In this document: positions 33,722-41,127 of the stretch, one piece after another | Layout: each line of letters begins with the position of its first letter | Position numbering within the stretch: position 1 is the stretch's first letter | NCBI GenBank assembly: GCA_902773665.1 | Contig: CACYFF010000005.1 | Coordinates: 62,001-126,000 of the forward strand | Direction of reading: 5' to 3' | Origin: an uncultured Eubacteriales bacterium | Lineage (GTDB): Bacteria > Bacillota > Clostridia > Peptostreptococcales > Anaerovoracaceae | Length of the DNA: 64,000 bases | The notes under the pieces: model-generated | Seen by the model: only the letters and a program-made list of their open reading frames with translations | Database searches by the model: none | What the model was told of the DNA's origin: nothing | Translations under genes and position numbers: made by a program

Positions 33722-34903
33722 TTACTTGAGTGCCTTGAATTCTTTGCGGATCGCCTTCAGCGTATCCGGTTCCGTCAGGATATGATAGCCCGCCAGCGCC
33801 ATGCCGCCTGCTGTTTCCATCATGCGGTCCTTGGCGTAGACGGTCTGGGTCGCCGCCGCAAAATCTCTGGTGTGACCCGGGATCGCTTCCGTCGTGATGG
33901 GGAAATACGGATGGATCGTCGGGCAGACGTAGGAGACGTTGCCGGCATCCACGGAGCCGTAGTCCTCTCCGGGAGGCTGGATGCCCTCCACGCCCAGTTC
34001 CTTCATGCTCTGTTCGAACAGATCGTTGAGGGTCTCGTTCGTGGCCAGATCGTCGTAGGCCAGTTCGAAGGGCCGCATCTTGAGCTCGCAGCCGGTGGCG
34101 AGGGCCGCCGCCTTGCCGCAGTTGACGACCTGCTGATACAGGTGTTTTAAATAAGCCTTCTTGCCTGCCCGCACATAGAACCGGCACACGCAGTGCTCAG
34201 GAATGACGTTGCAGGCGACGCCGCCCTCTGTTATGATGCCGTGGATGCGGGCATCGGGGCGGGTCTGCTGCCGCAGCGCGTTGATGTTGTTGAACGTCTG
34301 GATGACCGCATCCAGCGCGTTGATGCCCATCTCCGGCTCACTGGCCGCATGGGCCGCCCGGCCGAAGAATTCGAACTCGATGGTGTCCATGGCCAGAGAC
34401 TTGCCGCTCTTGAAATAGTCCACGCTGGTGGGGTGGCAGATCATGGCCGCATCCAGATCGCGGAACACACCCTTGTTGGCATACGCGACCTTGGCGCCGT
34501 CCGTCTCCTCTGCCGGGGTCCCCAGCACCACGACCCATCCGCCGGTCTCGTCCACGAAGCGGCTCAGGATGATGCCAGCAGCAACGGAGGTCGCACCCAG
34601 CATGTTGTGACCGCATCCATGGCCGGGGCCGCCGTGCTCGCCCAGGCCGGGCAACGCATCGTATTCCGCCATAAAGCAGATGTGGGGACCGGGCTTAGCG
34701 GAGCGGTATTCCGCCCGGTAGCCCGTTGCCAGGCCCATGTAGGGCTTCTCCACCTTAAAACCGTATTTCTTCAGCAGTTCGGCGTGGAGCTTTGAGGATT
34801 CGTACTCCACGTTTCCCAATTCCGGGTTTTTATAGATCGCGTCCGAGAGCGCTTCGATGTCGGCGCGGATCTCCTTCGCGATCTGTGTGATCTTCTGTTT
34901 CAT
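33722..34903 (-). CDS. M20 family metallopeptidase (AbgB/M20D type amidohydrolase)
   Basis: The 393-residue enzyme has the M20D features FMAEYDALPGLGEHGGPGHG-CGHNMLGA, where H-G-C-G-H-N supplies metal ligands and the conserved cysteine. LGTPAEETDGAKV carries the catalytic Glu-Glu, and the dimerisation domain contains FEFFGRAAHAASEPEMGINA. It resembles aminobenzoyl-glutamate hydrolase subunit B and carboxypeptidases that act on N-acyl amino acids. It is 22 bases after the SufB gene and may be cotranscribed with the Fe-S assembly genes. Confidence 0.88.
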   Translation of the reverse strand: MKQKITQIAKEIRADIEALSDAIYKNPELGNVEYESSKLHAELLKKYGFKVEKPYMGLATGYRAEYRSAKPGPHICFMAEYDALPGLGEHGGPGHGCGHNMLGATSVAAGIILSRFVDETGGWVVVLGTPAEETDGAKVAYANKGVFRDLDAAMICHPTSVDYFKSGKSLAMDTIEFEFFGRAAHAASEPEMGINALDAVIQTFNNINALRQQTRPDARIHGIITEGGVACNVIPEHCVCRFYVRAGKKAYLKHLYQQVVNCGKAAALATGCELKMRPFELAYDDLATNETLNDLFEQSMKELGVEGIQPPGEDYGSVDAGNVSYVCPTIHPYFPITTEAIPGHTRDFAAATQTVYAKDRMMETAGGMALAGYHILTEPDTLKAIRKEFKALK

Positions 34904-34925
34904 GGCCGGGCCTCCTGTTCTGTGT

Positions 34926-35855
34926 CTACTTTAAGAATCCGTCGATGATGGCCTTTTCCGCCTCTTCCTCCGTCAGTCCGAGGGTGCGCAGCTTAAGGAT
35001 CTGCTCCCCTGCGATCTTGCCGATGGCCGCCTCATGGATGAGGGCCGCATCGCGGTCGTTGGCCACGAGTTCCGGGGATGCGTCCACCCGGCCGTTTTCC
35101 GACAGGATGGCATCGCATTCGCTGTGACCCGTACATTTGGCGTTGCCGATGATGTTGGAGCGGTAGGCCTGATAGCTGTTGCCTCTCGCAACGGAGCGGC
35201 TGATGAGGTTGACGCCGCTGTCTTCGCCGTTCATCTCCACTTCGAAGTCCGTGGTGGCGGTCTCGTCGTCGTCCGTCAGTATTCTTTCCTTGATGACCAG
35301 GGTCGCCCGTTCGCCGACGGTGCCGCGGGTCTTGCGGACGGAGCTGGAGACGCCGCCCAGCTGGGAAGTGTCCATTTCCAGATAGGAATCCGGGCCGAGG
35401 AAGACCTCGGTCTGGGGGTCGATCACCTTCTTGGTCTGGTTGGAGCCGGTGCCCACGTGCTTTTCCACGTACAGCACTCTGGCGCCCTTCTCCAGGAAGA
35501 AGCGGTGGATGCCGTTGTGGCGGGCGGGTTCGCCGGTCTCGGTGTGGATGCCGCAGCCCGCGATGATCTTAACGTCCGCGCCTTCTCCCACATAGAAGTC
35601 GTTGTAGACCAGATCGTCCACGCCGGCTTTCGTAACGCAGGCGGGGATAAAGACGTCTTCGCCCTTCGTGCCGGGGGCGATATGGATATCCAGGCCGGGG
35701 TTGTCGGTCTTGGAATCGATCTTGATGTTTTCGGTGGACTGTCTGCCCAGGCTCATGCAGTTGGAGCGGATGTTAAAGGCGCCTTTGAAGGAAATGCCGT
35801 CGAAATCCGCCACCTGCTTCAGCAGGTCTGCTGTGTTCTTATCGATGTTGTTCAA
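34926..35855 (-). CDS. sufB: SufB/SufD-type Fe-S cluster scaffold (short, SMS type)
   Basis: The 309-residue protein is a short SufB/SufD-family scaffold, well below the ~420-480 residues of SufB in full Suf operons; the usual N-terminal region is mostly missing. The core beta-helix is present, with VEMNGEDSGVNLISRSVARG and a conserved end. That end, KCTGHSECDAIL followed by HEAAIGKIAGEQILKL, corresponds to the region of the SufB active-site cysteine and glutamate. With only SufC next to it, this looks like the minimal SufC-SufB (SMS) machine of anaerobes. Confidence 0.88.
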   Translation of the reverse strand: MNNIDKNTADLLKQVADFDGISFKGAFNIRSNCMSLGRQSTENIKIDSKTDNPGLDIHIAPGTKGEDVFIPACVTKAGVDDLVYNDFYVGEGADVKIIAGCGIHTETGEPARHNGIHRFFLEKGARVLYVEKHVGTGSNQTKKVIDPQTEVFLGPDSYLEMDTSQLGGVSSSVRKTRGTVGERATLVIKERILTDDDETATTDFEVEMNGEDSGVNLISRSVARGNSYQAYRSNIIGNAKCTGHSECDAILSENGRVDASPELVANDRDAALIHEAAIGKIAGEQILKLRTLGLTEEEAEKAIIDGFLK

Positions 35856-35891
35856 GTGTCTGTTCTCCTAAAATATTTATCGTTAGACCCG

Positions 35892-36599
35892 CTACATGCA
35901 GGGCTTTTCGCAGTCGTCGTTCTTGCAGAGCAGGCGGGGGAAGATGCTCTTGCGGTCACCCCGGAGGCCTACCTTGCCGTCCTGGATCATCACGATCTCG
36001 TCCGCGATGGACAGGATGCGCTCCTGGTGGGAGATGATGACAAGGGAATTATCTCTTCTGTCGCGGATGTTCTCGAACACCCGGACCAGATTGTTGAAGC
36101 TCCACAGGTCGATGCCGGCCTCGGGCTCGTCGAAGACGGCCAGGCGGCTGCGGCGCAGCAGCACGGTCGCGATCTCGATGCGCTTGATCTCTCCGCCGGA
36201 CAGGTGGGTGCCCACGCCGCGGTCCACGTATTCGCCGGCTTCCAGACCCACTTCCTGCAGCACGCTTGCCAGCTCTTCCTCGGTGAGGGTCTTGCCTGCC
36301 GCCATGTTCAGCATGTCGCGCACGGTGATGCCCTTAAAGCGCACGGGCTGCTGGAAAGCGTAGCCCACGCCTGCCCGGGCGCGTTCGGTGGGGTCAAGCG
36401 GCACCAGATCCAGACCGTCCAGCAGGATCTGCCCTTCGTCCGGTTTCTCGACGCCGGCGATCATCTTGGCCAGCGTCGTCTTGCCTCCCCCGTTGGGACC
36501 GGTGAGGCAGATCAGCTTGCCGTCCGGGATCGTCAGGTTTATATCGTCCAGGATCTTCCGCCCCTGGGCGGAGAAGCTGAGATTCTTGATTTCCAACAT
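35892..36599 (-). CDS. sufC: SufC Fe-S assembly ATPase
   Basis: The 235-residue ABC-type ATPase has Walker A GPNGGGKTTLAKMIAGV (~35-51), signature LSGGEIKRIEIATV and Walker B LAVFDEPEAGIDLW. It drives conformational change of the SufB scaffold. The C-terminus carries extra cysteines (CKNDDCEKPCM), unusual for SufC and perhaps metal binding. It is the first gene of the unit, behind AAAGGAG, 36 bases before SufB. No SufS, SufU or SufD gene is present nearby. Confidence 0.92.
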   Translation of the reverse strand: MLEIKNLSFSAQGRKILDDINLTIPDGKLICLTGPNGGGKTTLAKMIAGVEKPDEGQILLDGLDLVPLDPTERARAGVGYAFQQPVRFKGITVRDMLNMAAGKTLTEEELASVLQEVGLEAGEYVDRGVGTHLSGGEIKRIEIATVLLRRSRLAVFDEPEAGIDLWSFNNLVRVFENIRDRRDNSLVIISHQERILSIADEIVMIQDGKVGLRGDRKSIFPRLLCKNDDCEKPCM

Positions 36600-36631
36600 G
36601 GTTTTGTTTTCTCCTTTTAATTTAGTGCACA

Positions 36632-36648
36632 GTTATAGTTAGTATAAC
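36632..36648. promoter_or_regulatory. Palindromic operator overlapping the sufCB promoter
   Basis: GTTATA-GTTAG-TATAAC is a perfect palindrome with 6-bp arms. On the minus strand it contains an extended -10 (TGTTATACT). The position, 33 bases before sufC, suggests a repressor site, for example for an Rrf2-type Fe-S sensor; that is inference. Confidence 0.55.
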
Positions 36649-36649
36649 A

Positions 36650-36679
36650 TAAAACGGAAGGCTGTTGCCGCCTTCCGTT
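36650..36679 (-). terminator. Hairpin between the sufCB promoter and the P-ATPase gene end
   Basis: AACGGAAGGC and GCCTTCCGTT form a 10-bp perfect stem followed on the minus strand by TTTTATG. It probably terminates the metal-export operon (ATPase stop at 36769). Confidence 0.7.
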
Positions 36680-36707
36680 GATATTTTAGTAAGCAGGACC
36701 GACGTGG

Positions 36708-36758
36708 CCCTTCGACAGGCTCAGGGCCCGGAAAACGTTCCCAGAGCTTGTCGAAGGG
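36708..36758. repeat. Palindromic repeat with CCCTTCGACAGGCTCAGGG arm
   Basis: CCCTTCGACAGGCTCAGGG (36708-36726) and CCCAGAGCTTGTCGAAGGG (36740-36758) are near-perfect complements. Outer bases AAGCAG...CTGCTT extend the pairing. The arm resembles intergenic repeats seen in many unrelated bacterial genomes. It lies just after the P-ATPase stop. Confidence 0.75.
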
Positions 36759-36768
36759 ATCGCTGCTT

Positions 36769-38547
36769 CTATTCGATCCGCAGCGCCCGCATGGCGTTTA
36801 AGATCGCCAGCATGCAGACGCCCACGTCCGCAAAGATCGCCAGCCACATGTTGGCATAGCCTAAGGCAGCCAGGATGAGCACCAGCACCTTGATGCCGAT
36901 GGAAAAACTGATGTTCTCGTAGATGATGCGCATCGTTTTGCGGGCGATCCGTACGGCAAGCGCCACATCGGAAGGCTTGTCGTTCATCAATACGATGTCC
37001 GCCGCCTCCACCGCAGCTGCGCTGCCCATGGAACCCATGGCGATGCCTACATCGGCAAGTGCCAGCACCGGCGCGTCGTTGATGCCGTCGCCGGCAAAGG
37101 CGACCGTCCGGTCTTTCTGCTTCGAAGCGATCAGATCCTTTACGCGCGACACTTTATCCTGAGGCATCAGCTCGGCGTGCCATTCCGAAAGGCCGAGCGC
37201 TTTTGCGACGTCTTGAGCGATCTCCTTCTTGTCGCCGGTCAGCATTACTGTGCGGGTCACGCCCAATGCCTGCAGCGAGCCGATCGCCTGCTTGGCGTCG
37301 TCTTTTACGACGTCTGCGATAACGATGTGACCCTCATAGACGCCGTCCACTGCCACATGCACTATCGTGCCCTGGACTTCGCAGTCCTTGTGCTGCGCAC
37401 CTGCCCGGGTCATCAGCCGCGCGTTGCCGCAGGCGACCTGCCTGCCATCGACGGCAGCGATGATGCCTTCTCCGGCGAAGTTCTCGAACTGGCCTACACG
37501 CGCCTTATCCGCTGTTTTTCCGGTGCGCGCTTGGTACTCCTCTTCCAGGGAACGGGAAATGGGGTGGTCGGAGAAGCTCTCTGCAGCTGCTGCCAGATCC
37601 AGCAGTTCCTCTTCCGTCATGCGTTCCGGATGGACAGCAACGACGGAAAACACGCCTTTTGTAAGAGTGCCTGTCTTATCGAACACCACGGTATCCGCCT
37701 TCGCCAGCGCTTCCAGATAGTTGCCGCCCTTCATCAGGATGCCCTTGGAAGAAGCGCCGCCGATGCCTGCGAAAAAGCTGAGCGGTACGGAGATGACCAG
37801 CGCGCAGGGGCAGGACACCACGAGGAAAATGAGGGCCCGGTGCACCCAGGTCGCCCACTGCCCGGTCGCAAGGCCCGGGACCACCGCGAGCAGCACCGCC
37901 AGTCCGCAGACGACGGGCGTATAGTAGCGGGCAAAGCGGGTAATGAACTGCTCCGCCTTTCCCTTGTTCTCTGTCGACTCTTCCACCAGTTCCAGGATGC
38001 GGGTGGCGGTGGATTCGTCGCAAGGCTTGGTGACGCGCACCTTCAGCAGCCCGTTCAGGTTGATGGTGCCGGAGTAGATCTCGTCGCCTTCGGCCACGTG
38101 GCGCGGCAGGGATTCACCGGTGAGGGCGGCCGTATCCAGACGGGAGTCGCCTTCGAGCACGACGCCGTCCACGGGCACCCGCTCGCCGGGTTTGATCGTG
38201 ATGACCGATCCGACTTCCAGATCGTCCGGGTCGACCTGCTGCAGCTCGCCGCTTTCGTCCTCGATATTGGCGTAGTCCGGCCGGATATCCATCAGTGCCG
38301 CGATGGACTGTCGGGACTTGTCCACAGCCTTGTCCTGAAAGTACTCACCGATGCGGTACAGCACCAGCACGGAGATGGCCTCCAGGTACTCACCCATGGC
38401 GAGGGCGCCGAAGGTGGCCACCACCATCAGGAAGTTCTCGTCGAACACCTGGCCGTTTTTTATGTTGCGAAAAGCCTTGCGCAGGATCTTATGGCCGACG
38501 GCCACGTAGATGACCAGCGCAATAGCCAACTTCAGATACGGATTCAT
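36769..38547 (-). CDS. Heavy-metal-translocating P1B-type ATPase (Zn/Cd/Pb or Cu exporter)
   Basis: The 592-residue pump has the actuator motif TGES (143-146), the transmembrane metal motif C246-P-C248 in VVSCPCALVIS, the phosphorylated D290 in DKTGTLT, and a GDGINDAPVLALADVGIAMG hinge. It lacks an N-terminal metal-binding domain; that domain is encoded by the separate 73-residue gene 3 bases upstream. CPC and an ArsR-type regulator suggest divalent metal export (ZntA/CadA-like), but copper cannot be excluded by eye. It sits in the cytoplasmic membrane. Confidence 0.92.
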   Translation of the reverse strand: MNPYLKLAIALVIYVAVGHKILRKAFRNIKNGQVFDENFLMVVATFGALAMGEYLEAISVLVLYRIGEYFQDKAVDKSRQSIAALMDIRPDYANIEDESGELQQVDPDDLEVGSVITIKPGERVPVDGVVLEGDSRLDTAALTGESLPRHVAEGDEIYSGTINLNGLLKVRVTKPCDESTATRILELVEESTENKGKAEQFITRFARYYTPVVCGLAVLLAVVPGLATGQWATWVHRALIFLVVSCPCALVISVPLSFFAGIGGASSKGILMKGGNYLEALAKADTVVFDKTGTLTKGVFSVVAVHPERMTEEELLDLAAAAESFSDHPISRSLEEEYQARTGKTADKARVGQFENFAGEGIIAAVDGRQVACGNARLMTRAGAQHKDCEVQGTIVHVAVDGVYEGHIVIADVVKDDAKQAIGSLQALGVTRTVMLTGDKKEIAQDVAKALGLSEWHAELMPQDKVSRVKDLIASKQKDRTVAFAGDGINDAPVLALADVGIAMGSMGSAAAVEAADIVLMNDKPSDVALAVRIARKTMRIIYENISFSIGIKVLVLILAALGYANMWLAIFADVGVCMLAILNAMRALRIE

Positions 38548-38550
38548 AGC

Positions 38551-38772
38551 CTATTTCGTAACGATCTCCCAATCCGGTTCCAGCTTCTTTGTCAGGGCTT
38601 TGGCCGCTTCCAGCACTTCGTCGAACTTGTCGTCCGCTGCGGTGAGGGTAAGCTTTTCCGTCATAAAGCTTACGGTCGCCTTCTCGACGCCGGGCATCTT
38701 GTTGAGGTTGTCTTCCAGCTTGGCGGCGCAGTTTGCGCAGTCGATTCCCTTGACTTTAAAGGATTTTTTCAT
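38551..38772 (-). CDS. Free-standing HMA heavy-metal-binding domain (metallochaperone)
   Basis: The 73-residue protein is a ferredoxin-like HMA domain with metal-binding C12 and C15 in GIDCANCAAKLEDNL. It lies between the ArsR gene (13 bases) and the P-ATPase (3 bases), so it acts as the detached N-terminal domain or metal-delivery partner of the pump. The start follows GGAGG. Confidence 0.92.
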   Translation of the reverse strand: MKKSFKVKGIDCANCAAKLEDNLNKMPGVEKATVSFMTEKLTLTAADDKFDEVLEAAKALTKKLEPDWEIVTK

Positions 38773-38785
38773 GATCGGGTCCTCC

Positions 38786-39094
38786 CTACTCTTTTACGTG
38801 ATCCATGCCCATCTGCAGGATCGTATGCACGTGGTCATCGGCGAGAAAATAGATCACCTGTTTGCCTTCCTTGCGGCAGCGGATGAGATCCATCTGCTTG
38901 AGGGTGCGCAGCTGATGGCTGACGGCGGACTGGGTGGCGCCGGTCTTTTCCGTCAGATCGGCGACGCAGAGCTCGCCTTCCATGAGCGCGTACAGCAGCT
39001 TGATGCGGGTCGTGTCGCTGAATGCCTTGAACAGGTCGGCCAGATCGTACAGATCCTCTTCGGTGATGATGCTTTTGTCTTTTTTCTTCGGCAT
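38786..39094 (-). CDS. ArsR/SmtB family metal-responsive repressor
   Basis: The 102-residue protein has the ArsR winged helix: ALMEGELCVADLTEKTGATQ-SAVSHQLRTLKQMDLI, with the ELCVADL metal-region helix, and a C-terminal helix DDHVHTILQMGMDHVKE. The histidines and aspartates of that helix match the alpha-5 zinc site of SmtB/CzrA-type repressors. The ATG at 39094 follows GGAGGGG. An in-frame extension would run through its own operator and promoter and was rejected. It should release the operator at 39113 when metal binds. Confidence 0.92.
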   Translation of the reverse strand: MPKKKDKSIITEEDLYDLADLFKAFSDTTRIKLLYALMEGELCVADLTEKTGATQSAVSHQLRTLKQMDLIRCRKEGKQVIYFLADDHVHTILQMGMDHVKE

Positions 39095-39112
39095 GTTTCC
39101 CCTCCGATGAAC

Positions 39113-39132
39113 ATATGAATACCTGTTCATAT
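39113..39132. promoter_or_regulatory. ArsR-type operator
   Basis: ATATGAA-N6-TTCATAT is a perfect palindrome of the SmtB/CadC type, just downstream of the -10 element and 18 bases before the ArsR start codon. Confidence 0.85.
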
Positions 39133-39136
39133 TTGC

Positions 39137-39165
39137 ATTATATCGAGCAGGGGATGAAATGTCAA
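39137..39165 (-). promoter_or_regulatory. Consensus promoter of the arsR-HMA-ATPase operon
   Basis: On the minus strand TTGACA (39165-39160) and TATAAT (39142-39137) are exactly 17 bases apart. Confidence 0.9.
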
Positions 39166-39233
39166 CCGGAGTGGTGAAAAAAGATGCGCTGTATCGTATA
39201 ATGTCGATAGCAGAATGACCCGGGAGGAGAATC

Positions 39234-39791
39234 ATGACCACGGAAGAACGCGCGAAACAGATCGTAGAAGCGATCAAAAACGAGAAAGGAACGGATCCGG
39301 CGGAGATCTTCCGCCATATGGCGGGAAAGGACTTCGTCCGCATGCATGGACCGGAGCACCACGTCCTGGACGGCGCAGCCATCCTGACCGCGTTCCGCAA
39401 TGCAGGCGGTGCGATCGACCTGGATGCAGCACTGCAGAGCATCCTGCAGGAAGGTCTCCGCATGCCCGGCGCCATGTGCGGACTGTGGGGCGTCTGCGGC
39501 GCCATCGCATCCATTGGTGCTGCGCTGGCCATCCTCGACGGCACCGGTCCCCTTTCCGAGGACGGCACCTGGGGCGAGCACATGGCCTACACCTCGGAAG
39601 CGATCCGGGAGATGGGTCGGGTCAACGGGCCCCGCTGCTGCAAGCGCGACGCGATGCTGGCGTTCCGCAACGCCGTCGCTTACATCAACAGCCATTACGG
39701 CGTGACCCTGACATATGAGGAGAAGCCCTGCGAGTTCTCCGAGCGGAACGAGCAGTGCATTAGGGAGAGATGTCCGTTTTATAGAGGCTAG
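39234..39791 (+). CDS. DUF5714 family protein
   Basis: The 185-residue protein has the DUF5714 pattern: HGPEHHVLDGAAILTAFRNA-GG, then GLRMPGAMCGLWGVCGA with conserved cysteines, and a cysteine-rich end (NGPRCCKRDAML, EQCIRERCPFY). The cysteines suggest an Fe-S cluster or metal; DUF5714 is often linked to radical-SAM or methyltransferase enzymes, but no catalytic motif is visible here. The start ATG follows GGGAGGAG. Its stop codon overlaps a tRNA T-arm-like sequence. It is divergent from the metal operon. Confidence 0.82.
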   Translation: MTTEERAKQIVEAIKNEKGTDPAEIFRHMAGKDFVRMHGPEHHVLDGAAILTAFRNAGGAIDLDAALQSILQEGLRMPGAMCGLWGVCGAIASIGAALAILDGTGPLSEDGTWGEHMAYTSEAIREMGRVNGPRCCKRDAMLAFRNAVAYINSHYGVTLTYEEKPCEFSERNEQCIRERCPFYRG

Positions 39792-39815
39792 GGGTTCGAA
39801 TCCCCTTTTGCCCCA
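39790..39815 (+). other. tRNA 3'-end-like fragment (T-arm plus acceptor)
   Basis: AGGGG-TTCGAAT-CCCCT is a perfect T-arm stem and TTCGAAT loop, followed by TTTGCCCCA like an acceptor strand. The 5' side of a tRNA is not there: upstream bases belong to the DUF5714 gene. This is what is left at the far end when an element integrates into a tRNA gene, but a chance terminator-like hairpin (GGGG...CCCCTTTT) remains possible. Confidence 0.45.
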
Positions 39816-39860
39816 CGAACAAAAGCACCCCAGACTTCGTCTGAGGTGCTTTATTCGTGG
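39813..39860. terminator. Strong terminator after DUF5714 / tRNA-like fragment
   Basis: AAAGCACC and GGTGCTTT with AGAC-TTCG-TCTG form the hairpin, and outer CCACGAA...TTCGTGG pairs as well. It can work on both strands. Confidence 0.75.
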
Positions 39861-39942
39861 AAAGGAAATCATATATGGATAGCATTACTGCGAGGGGGTG
39901 CATTTTGTCTGCCAGGGGTTCACTGCCTGTTGACTCTCGTGT

Positions 39943-41127
39943 CTATCTGCTTTCCACCTGAGTCTTTCTATATGACATCAACAGCGCTGCAGCGAATATG
40001 GCTATGCAAATACAATAGATCAAAACCGACGCTTCAACATTATTCATATTGCCATAACGAAATGTATTACAAAATGTTCCGGAATATAAAACCATCGTGG
40101 GCCTTAACTGCCAGAATTTTTTGATGATGCCTGCCTTTCCGGGAATGTTGAAAAGACCGGCAAAGATAACGGCAGCATGGATCGCCATCGTAACAACAGC
40201 AGACTTTGTCAGGAGAGAACTCAGTGCATTGGTCATGGCAAACAGGATGCTTATCAGTACTGCCAATGCGAAATAGATCAGGATCATGGTTCCGGCAGTA
40301 GTATTCCACGGTGATGAAGGAATCACATTCTGAATCATGGCATTCCATCCGGCAACTCCGTAAATGAGGAACATCACTCCCAGGCATGATCCCAGCAAAA
40401 GGATCGTCTCCAGTACTGCAATCGTGCTGCCCGCCGCGATTTTTGCCAGGCAGACCGGCAGCCGGCCGTTTTTTGAAGATAAGATCATGGCGTCAGTTCG
40501 AAAGGTTTTTTCATCCGCGAAGATGCCAGCCAAGGCGATCGAGATATTCAGAATAAGCGCCCAGCCGATGATGTAAAGAACCTCCAGAGTGCTCCTATAT
40601 GCCAGAGCATAGGAATAAACCATCGGTTTTTCTATACCGTCATAGATCTCAAGCCATGTATCCAACTCCGCATCAGACGAACCAAGTGCCGTGCTGTCAT
40701 GAATGATATCTTCCCTCATCGCCCTATAGAATTCATCCGAAGTGATCGCGGCCACCTTTTCCCTGTCACGAGTAACGTCATACAGATAATCATACAGTGC
40801 AGATTTGCCTATTTGGCCCGCTGCGTTCTGATACGCTACTCCGGGGGCATATGCAGCCAGCGTCTCAAAGAATTCCGGGTTTTCATCGATCTTGTTTTCC
40901 ATTTCATTCCTGAAGTTATCCAGAAAGGCATCGTCTATCGTGCTTCCCGAAATCGCAGTTAAACGTTTCTCCTGTTCCTTCACGTCGGCACTGCTGCCGA
41001 ATGCGGATAGATTGATGATCCCTACCGCAAGAACAAGCGCGATACTGACGGCCATAGCGATCCATACCGATTTTTTGGAAAGGATCTTTCTGATTTCTGT
41101 TTTATATAATGAAAAGATGTTATTCAT
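39943..41127 (-). CDS. ABC-2 type transporter permease
   Basis: The 394-residue membrane protein has one N-terminal helix (KSVWIAMAVSIALVLAVGI), a long external loop (~40-165), then about five C-terminal helices, the ABC-2 permease layout. The ATG at 41127 overlaps the ATPase stop by 8 bases and follows GAGGAAGAAGAG. It works with the ATPase upstream, probably exporting a peptide or lipid or giving drug resistance. Its DNA is visibly more A+T-rich than the genes outside the cassette. Confidence 0.82.
   Translation of the reverse strand: MNNIFSLYKTEIRKILSKKSVWIAMAVSIALVLAVGIINLSAFGSSADVKEQEKRLTAISGSTIDDAFLDNFRNEMENKIDENPEFFETLAAYAPGVAYQNAAGQIGKSALYDYLYDVTRDREKVAAITSDEFYRAMREDIIHDSTALGSSDAELDTWLEIYDGIEKPMVYSYALAYRSTLEVLYIIGWALILNISIALAGIFADEKTFRTDAMILSSKNGRLPVCLAKIAAGSTIAVLETILLLGSCLGVMFLIYGVAGWNAMIQNVIPSSPWNTTAGTMILIYFALAVLISILFAMTNALSSLLTKSAVVTMAIHAAVIFAGLFNIPGKAGIIKKFWQLRPTMVLYSGTFCNTFRYGNMNNVEASVLIYCICIAIFAAALLMSYRKTQVESR

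Noticed and set aside
35034-36620. 528-codon open frame on the plus strand
   Set aside because: It is antisense to sufB and sufC and shows no family motif.
39095-39583. N-terminal extension of the ArsR gene
   Set aside because: It would cross the operator, the consensus promoter and the divergent DUF5714 gene.
39740-39815. Complete tRNA gene ending at 39815
   Set aside because: The 5' acceptor, D-arm and anticodon arm cannot be found; upstream bases are the coding end of DUF5714.
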